From Phycisphaerales bacterium (GTDB lineage: Bacteria > Planctomycetota > Phycisphaerae > Phycisphaerales > UBA1924), in assembly GCA_029260315.1 (NCBI GenBank), contig JAJDDM010000066.1, positions 1 to 39,241 of the forward strand: 39,241 bases of DNA. The letters are read 5' to 3'. The position numbers and the translations under genes are program-made. The notes under the pieces were generated by a model that worked only from the letters and a program-made list of their open reading frames with translations, ran no database searches and was not told where the DNA came from. Shown here piece after piece: positions 7,633-15,363 of this stretch. How positions within the stretch are numbered: the first letter of the stretch is position 1; each line of letters begins with the position of its first letter.

Positions 7633-10488
7633 ATGAATAAGCGGATGTTGGGTTTCGTGGCGATGGGCATGGCCGGCGGCGTCGCGTCGCTCGCCGGCGC
7701 ACAGCCGTTCCTGGTCAACGGCTCGGGCGCGACGCTGATGGAGAACTTCTTCAACGCCCCGGCGGCGACGAACGACCTGATCGACGCCGACGGCGACGGG
7801 CGGATCGCGATTCTGGGCGACCAGCTCGCACCGCGCGCGTGCAGCGATCTGTTCGGGAATCACTGGGTCGTGACGTATCGGGTCGTGGGCTCGGGCAACG
7901 GGTTCGCCGAGCTGCGTGATTGGGGTTTCACGTTCAATACCAACGGCGACGGCGAGGACGGCAACGGCACGCTGAACTGCGCGTTCAGCGACTCGTCGAT
8001 CGTGAATCGCCAGGAGTTCTGTGCCGACGGCGTGATCAGCAACTGCGGCGAGCCGCTCACCGCCGGGGGCAACCCGCTGCGTGTGGATATCGCCAACGCC
8101 CTGGGCGGGGACTACTCGGCGACGCTGGACACCAGCGGCGTCAGCGGCGTGCAAATCGACTTCGCGGCCATTGACGTGCCGGTGAGCTGGTTCGTGCTCC
8201 AGGATGGCGGCCGGCCCCTGCTCAACAACGTGCCCGGCGAGGCCGGCTACGGCAACAACGAGCGTCTGGCGATCGAGAAGGACGGCAGCGCGTTCACGAG
8301 CCGAAACAACAAGCTCAAGGCGCTGAACGGTCTGAACGGCGCCGTCAACACCAACGTCGCCAATCCCAACGAGCTCACGGTCTTCGACTACAGCATCGCC
8401 CTGGTGCCGGTCGCCGCGATGACCAACTTCGGCACCGGTCTCATGCAGATCGAGACCTCCGACCTGCGCCACCTGACGGCGACCGGGCGGCTGATGAGCG
8501 GCGAGAACCTGATGAAGGTCACCCGCGACAGCGGCTCGGGCACGCGCAACGCCTTCATGAACGGCATCTGCCTCGATCCGAGCTGGGGCGCGGGCGAGAA
8601 CATCGGCGAGCGGACGGTCTCCAGCAGCAACGACCTGCTCGGCCCGGACTTCCAGCCCTCCAACAAGGGCGGCTCCAGCCGCGTCGAGAGCACGACCACC
8701 AACCATCGCCTGGCGATCGGGCACACCGGCGCAGAGCGCGGCTTCGGTCGCGGCTGGCTGATCGACGGCGACGCCGAGTTGCTCGCCGTTCGCTCGGACA
8801 TCCGCGGCGGCTCACAGTTCATCCGCCCAACGCTCGACGCCGTGCTCGACGGCGGGCCGGACGGGTACAACATCACCGGGCCGGGCGTGGTCAGCTCGAT
8901 CGGCGACGCCCGCAGCGCGCCGTCGAGCCTCGGCGGCCTGGGGTGGTTGGAGCCGTTCACCGATGACAACGGCAACGGCGTGTACGACCCCGGCGTGGAC
9001 CCGTTCATCGACATCAACGGATCGGGCGTGCGTGACGCCGTCGAGGCGCGTCCGCCGCAGAACGAACTGAATCCCGCAATGCGCAACCCCGCCGCCGCTT
9101 CATTCATCAACAACATCCTGCGCTCGGTGCAGGCGTTCAACGCCAACCCGCCGGCGGAGGAGAACTTCTTCACGCCGGGCGAGTGGATCGCGCTGAACTT
9201 CGTCTCGACCGCCGCGGCGATCAACGCCCCGCAGATTAACCCCGATCCCGAGGACGACTGCATCCCGCTGGTGCCCAACCCGGAGTTCAACCAGGACGTG
9301 CAGGACTTCCTGAACAACAATCCGGACCTGTCGGTCTTCAGCGACCCGGCGTTCGCGTCGTTCAACATGACCATCGCCGGGCTCGTGCCCGTCCGCACCG
9401 CCAACGTCGATTACAACGACGGCGCGGGCGGCGACAACTACATCAACCAGGGCGGCGCGACCGTCAGCTACGGCAGCAACCTGAACTTGCGCAACCTCAT
9501 CGCCGGCGATTTCGACGGCGACGAGGCCCGCACCCTGGGCGATGTCTCGGACATGCTCGCGGCGTGGAATCAGCGCAACGGCGACCTGACGCCTTGGATC
9601 GCGCCCGACGGCACCGGGCCGCGCAATGGCGGCAGCCTGGGACGGGACGCGATCATCGAGGTTCTGGGCGACTTCGATGGCGACGGCATGTTCACCACCG
9701 CCGACGTCCGCTATTGGGCCGACGGCCTGGCGATGGTCGGCGGGCAGCTCGATCGCGACGCGGGCTTCTCCGAGATCGACTCGGTCTTCGGCGGCAACTT
9801 CTTCGAGACCGAACTCGCGACGTTGAAGTCGTATGAGAGCGGCGACAGCCGGGGGGACATAGCCAACGAGAGCACCGCCATGACCGTCTACACCCAGGGC
9901 CAGACGGTCGTCACCGTCGACTGGTCTGGCGTGACGCGCAACTTCGCGCCGACCGGCACCGACGGCGTCGTGGACGATCACGACATCGACTACCTCTACC
10001 AGAACTTCAAGCAGAACGCCGCGATCATCGACGGCGAGGTCGACTGGACCGACACCTTCGAGGCCGTGCATGCCGATCTCTCGGCGGACATGAACGGCGA
10101 CCTGCTCATCAACCAGGCCGATGCCGACGTGCTCGTGCGGGACATCCTCGGGACCGACTTCGGCGACGTGGATCTCGACGGCGACTGCGACCAGGACGAT
10201 CGCGACATCGCTGCCGGCAACCTCGGCAACGCGGGCGGTTGGGCCGACGGGGACGTCGACGGCGACGGCCATGTGACCCAGGCCGACCTGGACACCATCG
10301 ACGGCTGCATCAGCGGCGGCTGCCCGGGCGACCTGGACGGTGATGACGACGTGGACGCCGACGACTTCTTCGACTACCTCGACGCCTTCGCCAACGGCGG
10401 CCAGGGCGTGTGCGATATCGACGGCGACGGCGACTGCGACGCCGACGACTTCTTCGGCTACCTGGATCTGTTCGCGCAGGGGTGCTGA
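7633..10488 (+). CDS. Secreted PstS-like binding protein with EF-hand repeats and GC-type dockerin
   Basis: Exported (signal peptide MNKRMLGFVAMGMAGGVASLAGA, likely cut after residue 23). The first 550 residues resemble periplasmic phosphate-binding PstS proteins at several points: FLVNGSGATLMENFF at the mature N-terminus, VVGSGNGFAEL, DFAAIDVPVSWFV, and TRDSGSGTRNAF near residue 298, the kind of Ser/Gly/Thr loop that grips phosphate. This assignment is moderate. Between about residues 620 and 890 lie six dockerin/EF-hand-like loops, for instance GDFDGDEARTLGDV, GDFDGDGMFTTADV, DMNGDLLINQADA and DVDGDGHVTQADL. The last 55 residues (897-951) are a four-cysteine GC-type dockerin ending DLFAQGC. 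The start at 7633 has AGAGAGAAGGA upstream. At 951 residues it is far longer than a PstS (about 330). No ABC transporter genes are adjacent, so a surface phosphate-binding or scavenging role is only inferred. Confidence 0.8.
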   Translation: MNKRMLGFVAMGMAGGVASLAGAQPFLVNGSGATLMENFFNAPAATNDLIDADGDGRIAILGDQLAPRACSDLFGNHWVVTYRVVGSGNGFAELRDWGFTFNTNGDGEDGNGTLNCAFSDSSIVNRQEFCADGVISNCGEPLTAGGNPLRVDIANALGGDYSATLDTSGVSGVQIDFAAIDVPVSWFVLQDGGRPLLNNVPGEAGYGNNERLAIEKDGSAFTSRNNKLKALNGLNGAVNTNVANPNELTVFDYSIALVPVAAMTNFGTGLMQIETSDLRHLTATGRLMSGENLMKVTRDSGSGTRNAFMNGICLDPSWGAGENIGERTVSSSNDLLGPDFQPSNKGGSSRVESTTTNHRLAIGHTGAERGFGRGWLIDGDAELLAVRSDIRGGSQFIRPTLDAVLDGGPDGYNITGPGVVSSIGDARSAPSSLGGLGWLEPFTDDNGNGVYDPGVDPFIDINGSGVRDAVEARPPQNELNPAMRNPAAASFINNILRSVQAFNANPPAEENFFTPGEWIALNFVSTAAAINAPQINPDPEDDCIPLVPNPEFNQDVQDFLNNNPDLSVFSDPAFASFNMTIAGLVPVRTANVDYNDGAGGDNYINQGGATVSYGSNLNLRNLIAGDFDGDEARTLGDVSDMLAAWNQRNGDLTPWIAPDGTGPRNGGSLGRDAIIEVLGDFDGDGMFTTADVRYWADGLAMVGGQLDRDAGFSEIDSVFGGNFFETELATLKSYESGDSRGDIANESTAMTVYTQGQTVVTVDWSGVTRNFAPTGTDGVVDDHDIDYLYQNFKQNAAIIDGEVDWTDTFEAVHADLSADMNGDLLINQADADVLVRDILGTDFGDVDLDGDCDQDDRDIAAGNLGNAGGWADGDVDGDGHVTQADLDTIDGCISGGCPGDLDGDDDVDADDFFDYLDAFANGGQGVCDIDGDGDCDADDFFGYLDLFAQGC

Positions 10489-10523
10489 TCACTCGCTGAC
10501 TCTCTCGAGTCAGACCAACCCAG

Positions 10524-10551
10524 GCGGCGGCGTCCAGCGTGACGCCGCCGC
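10524..10551 (+). terminator. GC-rich hairpin after the PstS-like gene
   Basis: GGCGGCGTC (10526-10534) pairs perfectly with GACGCCGCC (10541-10549) around a 6-base loop, and two more base pairs extend the stem outward. It lies 36 bases after the stop codon. Only a weak T-rich stretch (TCTGTCAT) follows. Confidence 0.65.
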
Positions 10552-10635
10552 TCTGTCATCTCGGCGTGCGTCTCAGCAATCGAGCCTGTCATGCACGCCT
10601 GCGCGGCCGAATCCATCGGGGTGGGCAGTTTGTGA

Positions 10636-10644
10636 GGGGGGGGG
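10636..10644. repeat. Nine-G homopolymer upstream of a promoter
   Basis: A run of nine G residues lies seven bases before the TTGACA of the next gene. Tracts of this length are prone to slippage, and their placement next to a -35 box can alter promoter strength. Confidence 0.7.
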
Positions 10645-10651
10645 ATTGCGC

Positions 10652-10681
10652 TTGACATACCGGGCACCACTCGACGATGAT
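10652..10681 (+). promoter_or_regulatory. Sigma-70-like promoter of the choice-of-anchor B gene
   Basis: A perfect -35 TTGACA (10652-10657) is followed after 18 bases by GATGAT (10676-10681), four of six matches to the -10 consensus. Transcription would begin near 10688 and give a leader of about 26 bases carrying the GGAGG ribosome site of the gene at 10714. Confidence 0.5.
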
Positions 10682-10713
10682 GCCTTGGTCTGAGGCGCCA
10701 CCGGAGGATCTGC

Positions 10714-12948
10714 ATGTACTGCCGCTCGTTTGTCGTCGGGATCGCGATGATTGGACTTTCCTGCCAGGCGAATGCGCAGCATCCGGAGTTGCCCCGGGCG
10801 AACAGCGACTCGCGGATGAACCCCGGAGGCGGCGGGAACGCCGGGTTCGGGATTCGCGACATGCGCTCGCACAACATGGAGATCCTGGGGTGGGTGCCGC
10901 CGACGGACTTTCCGGGCCCGAGCAATAACGCGAATGACTGCTGGGGGTATGTGTCGGATTCCGGGCGTGAGTACGCGCTGGTGGGGCTGAGTCGGGCGTT
11001 CGCGTTTGTCGAGGTCACCGACCCGCTGCGGCCGCAGATCGTGCATGTCGAGCAGGGCCCCCACTCGACCTGGCGGGATATCAAGGTGTTTGGGGATGCC
11101 GCGTACGGCGTGAGCGAGGCGCAGATCGGACTCAAGGTCTTCGATCTCTCGCAGATCGACGCCGGCGTCGTCACGATGGTCAACCAGCTCATTGGCGACG
11201 GGACGGACAGCTCGCACAACGTCGTTGTCGATGAGGTCTCGGGATATCTCTACCGCGTCGGCGGGGGCGGTGACGACAGCGGGATCCGGATCTACGACCT
11301 GAATCCCGATCCGCTCGATCCCGTGTACCTTGGTCAGTGGACGGGCGACGGGACCGTCTCGATCTATATTCATGACGCGCAGGCGGTGACGTACACCGAG
11401 GGCCCGTACGCGGGGCGCGAGTTCGTGTTCACATGCGGCGGGCCCGGCGGGGGCTGGGACGACACCCGACTGTGGATCATCGATGTCACCGACAAGCAGG
11501 ACATTTTCTTTATGTCCAGCGTCGCGTACTCGCAGCGCAACTACGCGCATCAGGGCTGGCTCAGCGAGGATCGGACGCTGTTCTATCTCGACGACGAGCT
11601 CGACGAGATCAACCGAGGCGTGCCGACCTCGACTCATGTGATCGACGTGCGGGATCTGGAGAACCCGCTCGATCTCGGGACGTTCACCAATGGCAACTCG
11701 GCGACAGACCACAACCTGTACACCAAGGGCGATCTGATCTTCGAGGCGAACTATCGCTCGGGGCTGCGGGTCTTCGACGCCTCGGCGGACCCGACGAGCC
11801 CGGTCGAGATCGCGTGGGTGGATACATATCGCTTGGATGACCGCGCGAGCACGCGCGGCGCGTGGTCGAGCTACCCCTACCTGCCCAGCGGCACGATTCC
11901 GATCACCGATCGCGACCAGGGGCTCGTGCTCGCCCGCCTGGCGATCGATCGGGTCGCCATTGACCTGCGGGTTCCGGACATGATCGAGCCGGGCGGCACG
12001 GTCATCGAGGCGACGATCTCGGGCGTCGGCCTGACGCCGGATATCGCGAACACGCGCCTGTGGTTCGAGGACGCCAACGGTGCCGTGGCGCTCGCGCCGT
12101 CGAGCCTGGGTGGCGACGAGTATTCGTTCACGACGCCGAGCGCAGCGTGCGGGCAGACCGCGAGGATATGGCTGATCGCGCCGAGCGTCGAGGGGCCGGC
12201 GTTCGGCGTGCCGGTGCGGGCCCCGGTCGAGACGCTCGGGATCGAGGTCGCGACGGAGATGGGCGTGCCGTTCGATGATGACTTCGAGGATGACCTTGGC
12301 TGGCAGGTCTCCGGCGACGCGACCGGCGGGCAGTGGGAGCGGGGCGTGCCGGTGAACAACCGGGAGGGCGATCCTCCCTTCGACTTCGACTTCTCCGGGC
12401 GCTGTTATCTCACCTGGAATATCGACGAGGCATCGGATGTCAACGACGGGAGCGTGATCCTGACGAGCCCCACGATCGACGCGAGCCTCGGCGGGACGAT
12501 CGCGTACGCCTACTGGCTCAATGACACGTCCGAGGGCGAGCTGACGGCGGGCGACGGCGTCTTCGTCGAGCTCTCGACCGATGACGGCGGGTCGTGGTTC
12601 CGGGTCGCCGAGCATGTGCAGGCGCACGCGCACTGGCACCTGGAGTCGGTCGATATCGACGCGACGGTCGGGGCGAGCGAGACCCTTCGCGTGCGATTCA
12701 TCGCGACGGACGACGATATTCCCAGCGTCGTCGAGGCGGCGATCGACGCGATCTCGTACCGCGGCTACGCGTGCGAGGCGTGTGAGGCGGATCTCGACGG
12801 CGATGGGGACGCCGACGCCGACGACTTCTTCGCGTATCTCGACGCGTTCGCCGATGGCGACCTGGCGGTGTGTGATGTCGACGGCGACGGGAATTGCGAC
12901 GCCGACGACTTCTTCGGGTATCTGGACGTGTTTGCCGCGGGCTGTTAG
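10714..12948 (+). CDS. Choice-of-anchor B family protein with GC-type dockerin
   Basis: An exported protein (signal peptide MYCRSFVVGIAMIGLSCQANA) whose first 400 residues match the choice-of-anchor B domain: NDCWGYVSDSGREYALVGL, FVEVTDPLRPQIV, STWRDIKVFGDAAYGV, SHNVVVDEVSGYLYRVGG, HDAQAVTYTEGPYAGRE and DHNLYTKGDLIFEANYRSG. These LVIVP-type blades form a beta-propeller; no enzymatic activity is known for the family. A beta-rich region of about 200 residues follows (DDFEDDLGWQVSGDATGGQW, a jelly-roll-like start). Residues 690-744 are a four-cysteine GC-type dockerin ending VFAAGC. The ATG at 10714 has GGAGG well spaced upstream. By definition this family carries different C-terminal anchors in different phyla, so the dockerin sits in the anchor position. 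After its TAG the same frame stays open and reaches a relic dockerin at 13063. Confidence 0.9.
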   Translation: MYCRSFVVGIAMIGLSCQANAQHPELPRANSDSRMNPGGGGNAGFGIRDMRSHNMEILGWVPPTDFPGPSNNANDCWGYVSDSGREYALVGLSRAFAFVEVTDPLRPQIVHVEQGPHSTWRDIKVFGDAAYGVSEAQIGLKVFDLSQIDAGVVTMVNQLIGDGTDSSHNVVVDEVSGYLYRVGGGGDDSGIRIYDLNPDPLDPVYLGQWTGDGTVSIYIHDAQAVTYTEGPYAGREFVFTCGGPGGGWDDTRLWIIDVTDKQDIFFMSSVAYSQRNYAHQGWLSEDRTLFYLDDELDEINRGVPTSTHVIDVRDLENPLDLGTFTNGNSATDHNLYTKGDLIFEANYRSGLRVFDASADPTSPVEIAWVDTYRLDDRASTRGAWSSYPYLPSGTIPITDRDQGLVLARLAIDRVAIDLRVPDMIEPGGTVIEATISGVGLTPDIANTRLWFEDANGAVALAPSSLGGDEYSFTTPSAACGQTARIWLIAPSVEGPAFGVPVRAPVETLGIEVATEMGVPFDDDFEDDLGWQVSGDATGGQWERGVPVNNREGDPPFDFDFSGRCYLTWNIDEASDVNDGSVILTSPTIDASLGGTIAYAYWLNDTSEGELTAGDGVFVELSTDDGGSWFRVAEHVQAHAHWHLESVDIDATVGASETLRVRFIATDDDIPSVVEAAIDAISYRGYACEACEADLDGDGDADADDFFAYLDAFADGDLAVCDVDGDGNCDADDFFGYLDVFAAGC

Positions 12949-13062
12949 GCGGCAGATCCCGACCATCAACGCGCGAGTACTTGGAGGCTCGAAGGCAGTC
13001 GCGCGCGTCGGCTTCACGCCGCTCGCCGGCGAGGACCGGCGTATCGTGATCTGAGGCCCGTC

Positions 13063-13309
13063 TGCCCGGGCGATCTCAGCGGCTCGGAGGATCCCGACGA
13101 CCCTGCGTTCGGCGTGCCGGACGGGTTCAAGGACGCCCATGACTTCTTCTATCTCGACGCGTTCGCGGGCGGCAACCTGGACATCGTCGATCTCACCGGA
13201 TCGAACGACCCGGACGATCCGAACTCCGGGGTACCGGACGGGAATCTGGATGGGCAAGACTTCTTTTTCTACCTGGACCTGCCTGTTCGCAACAAAGTGC
13301 GACGTCTGA
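13063..13309 (+). pseudogene. Orphan GC-type dockerin broken by a 4-bp duplication
   Basis: Encodes a complete two-repeat dockerin without any protein in front of it: CPGDLSGSEDPDDPAFG, VPDGFKDAHDFFYLDAF, then DLTGSNDPDDPNSG, VPDGNLDGQDFFFYLDL. After YLDL the frame is lost because CCTG is present twice in tandem (13278-13281 and 13282-13285). Removing one copy restores YLDLFATKCDV followed by TGA at 13307-13309, a normal dockerin end. The variant with SG..DP...GVPDG loops is the same subtype as the tail of the SGNH hydrolase immediately downstream, so it is probably the remains of a related gene. The remaining bases 12949-13062 are open in frame but show no recognisable domain, and 13310-13413 shows nothing except the ribosome site of the next gene. 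Confidence 0.8.
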
Positions 13310-13413
13310 AAACCCTCTATCCCCGGGGAAAACCGCCGGGATGGGCGGCGAATGAATCTTGCATCGCGTCTGTCCGATGGATAGGCTGATAGAACCCCTG
13401 CGGAGGGACGCGG

Positions 13414-14925
13414 ATGCCCGGCGTGATGACATTCCTTGCGATTGCGCTGGGCGCTGGCCAGCCCGTCGACCAACTGGACTTTGCCGACGCCGGCCGGCGG
13501 CCCTGGGTGTCGGAGGGTCTCGGACTCGGTCGTCCGATCAGCGAGCTGATTCGAGCCGGCGACTGCCGGATGATGATGATCGGCGACAGCATCTCGAATC
13601 GCAACTCGGACAGCCAGGACGAGTCCGGGCAATCGTCCATGTTCTGGGCGATTGTCCGGCGTTGGCAGCCGGAGCGATGGGTCGGCATCGCGACGCCGAG
13701 CAATAGCCAGGGCCCGAACATCCAGTTGGCCCGCATTCAGAACTCGCGCGCAACAGTGCGCACGCGCACGCTGGTGAATGATGGCGATGAGAGCAACATT
13801 TTTTCTTACGGGTACCAGCGGTTCAGCTCCGCGCCGACTCTCGACGTTCTCTTCGACGTGGAGGACTTCCCCTCTGGATGGGTCATCATTCGGAACAGGC
13901 TTATGGACGGCGACGCCTGGGCTGATGAGCCGTGGTTTAGCGGTCCCCTCGCCGCCGATTTCGTGTACCTGCGCACGCCCGAGACGGTCGGGGTCTTGCA
14001 CGCTCGGTCAAGCCGCGAGGGAGGCGAGAGCGTGACGACGCCGGCGATCGAGCCCGCGGGCCCGCTCGGCATTGCGAGCATCCCGGCGCCCGATCTGGGG
14101 GATGGCGGTGGCCTGCCGGAGTTCTCGCTCATCAGCGGTCAGGGGTATGACGAGCTGGCGCGTCCGGACCACCTCATCTGGCTCACGACATGGGTCCGCC
14201 GAACGGACGCCACGGGATTCAGCCTCAACTGCGCGGCCGTCGGTGGCGCGGGCGTCGCTGACTTTCTGAGTGACGGCAGGTTCGCGACCGATGAGCGCCT
14301 CGGCGAGTACCTGGCCGCGACCGGTCACCCGAATCTATTTCACATCCATCTGGGCACGAACGACACCCGGTTTCCGACCGAGTGGCGAGACCAGATCGTC
14401 GAACTGATCGATCGGCTCGATCGGGTCAGTGCTCAGAACGGCATCGAGCCCAGCTTTCTGCTCGTCGGCCAGTACGGCACAACCAGGCGCATCTCTCAGG
14501 TTCGTGCCAAAATGATCAGCAGATACTTTGATCAGATCGCGCGATCGGGCACGCCACGGGTGAGTGAGGACAGGATCGCGATGTGCAGCCTTGCCGAGAT
14601 CCTCGGCGAGCCGGTGTCGGCCGACTGGCTCGTGGACGGGATACACCCGAACCGTGCCGGTGCGCACAATCTTGCCGACCTGTTCTGGGCCCAGATCGTC
14701 CGGTGCCGGGCCGATGTCACTGGATCGGACGATCCGGATGAGCCGAGCTACGGGGTGCCGGACGGCCAGATCGACGGGTCCGATTTCTTCTACTACCTTG
14801 AGCTGTACGCGGAGAGACGCGACGACGCGGATCTCAGCGGCGATCAGCCCGGCGTGCCGGATGGGATTCTGGACGGGAGAGATTTCTTCTTCTATCTGGA
14901 CCTGTTCGCGACGGGTTGTGAGTAG
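13414..14925 (+). CDS. SGNH/GDSL-like hydrolase with GC-type dockerin
   Basis: Probably an exported esterase or deacetylase-type hydrolase. The catalytic blocks of the SGNH superfamily are present: GDS with Ser59 in MMMIGDSISNR, Gly/Asn of block III in HLGTND (Asn316), and DGIHP with Asp408 and His411. The N-terminus (MPGVMTFLAIALGAGQPVDQ) is a short, weak signal peptide. The region between blocks is long (about 250 residues), unlike small GDSL lipases. The C-terminus (about 434-503) is a two-cysteine dockerin of the longer-loop subtype, with VTGSDDPDEPSYG, VPDGQIDGSDFFYYL and VPDGILDGRDFFFYL, ending DLFATGCE. The ATG at 13414 follows GGAGGG. Substrate cannot be told from the sequence; carbohydrate esters would suit a dockerin protein but that is inference. 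A decayed partial copy of its N-terminus lies downstream on the opposite strand. Confidence 0.85.
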   Translation: MPGVMTFLAIALGAGQPVDQLDFADAGRRPWVSEGLGLGRPISELIRAGDCRMMMIGDSISNRNSDSQDESGQSSMFWAIVRRWQPERWVGIATPSNSQGPNIQLARIQNSRATVRTRTLVNDGDESNIFSYGYQRFSSAPTLDVLFDVEDFPSGWVIIRNRLMDGDAWADEPWFSGPLAADFVYLRTPETVGVLHARSSREGGESVTTPAIEPAGPLGIASIPAPDLGDGGGLPEFSLISGQGYDELARPDHLIWLTTWVRRTDATGFSLNCAAVGGAGVADFLSDGRFATDERLGEYLAATGHPNLFHIHLGTNDTRFPTEWRDQIVELIDRLDRVSAQNGIEPSFLLVGQYGTTRRISQVRAKMISRYFDQIARSGTPRVSEDRIAMCSLAEILGEPVSADWLVDGIHPNRAGAHNLADLFWAQIVRCRADVTGSDDPDEPSYGVPDGQIDGSDFFYYLELYAERRDDADLSGDQPGVPDGILDGRDFFFYLDLFATGCE

Positions 14926-15050
14926 GGGCGCGAGCCGGCGGCAGGAACACTCGTTGAGGCGGACCGTCGCCGAGGCGGCCCGTTGTTCGTCTCGCGGGCT
15001 CATGTTGAGCGGGTCTGCCGATGCGCGTCGAAGTTGTTGTTGCAGCGAGA

Positions 15051-15165
15051 CCCATCTTGCGGTGCGAGATACCGTCGCCGACCACGATCATGCGACAATC
15101 TCCACGCCGAACTGGCTCGCCGGTTCGCGTGCCGATTCCGAGATCCTTCCACACAACTGGACTTG
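15051..15165 (-). pseudogene. Inverted fragment of an SGNH hydrolase N-terminus
   Basis: On the minus strand this stretch encodes VVWKDLGIGTRT and EPVRRGDCRMIVVGDGISHR. The latter aligns without gaps to ELIRAGDCRMMMIGDSISNR of the intact SGNH gene (12 of 20 residues identical by hand). The nucleophile position reads Gly (GGT) in place of Ser. No ribosome site, signal peptide or further catalytic blocks continue from it: the frame stays open but similarity stops after HRKMG. I read it as the remains of a second SGNH-dockerin gene, inverted relative to its neighbour. Confidence 0.6.
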
Positions 15166-15268
15166 CGACGCCGAACTCGCCGGTGCCGAGGAGTGCGTGC
15201 CCGACGGCACGGCCGACTCGACCGATCTTTTCCGCTTGTTGGAGCCGTCTTCGACCCGTTTCGAGTAA
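15164..15268 (+). pseudogene. Possible decayed dockerin repeat
   Basis: The plus strand reads CDAELAGAEECVPDG then TADSTDLFRLLE before a TAA at 15266-15268. This keeps the spacing D-A-x-L-x-G....VPDG..D..D-hydrophobic-F..L of the SGNH-type dockerin tail (DADLSGDQPGVPDG, RDFFFYLDLF). It lacks an upstream protein and the usual final Cys. It overlaps the end of the inverted SGNH fragment by two bases, as if the two halves of one gene had been rearranged. Chance similarity is possible because the match is short. The remaining parts of the 14926-15363 gap contain no other supported feature except the 20-bp duplication. Confidence 0.35.
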
Positions 15269-15310
15269 TCTGGACGCCCCGGCTGCGGGGTTGTTGCGGC
15301 CGTCCGCGCC

Positions 15311-15350
15311 GACCGGATAGGGATGACACAGACCGGATAGGGATGACACA
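15311..15350 (+). repeat. Perfect 20-bp tandem duplication in a 5' leader
   Basis: GACCGGATAGGGATGACACA occurs twice without a gap, ending directly before the GAGGAGA ribosome site of the YVTN-type gene. Each copy contains an ATG: the first opens a five-codon frame ending at TAG (15323-15340), the second (15343) is in frame with the main start seven codons later. The duplication thus creates an upstream mini-frame absent from the single-copy form. Confidence 0.9.
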
Positions 15351-15363
15351 GAGGAGAACGATC

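Noticed and set aside
10573..14001. 1100-codon open frame on the minus strand
   Set aside because: Runs opposite two genes with clear domains, signal peptides and ribosome sites; its composition is not protein-like.
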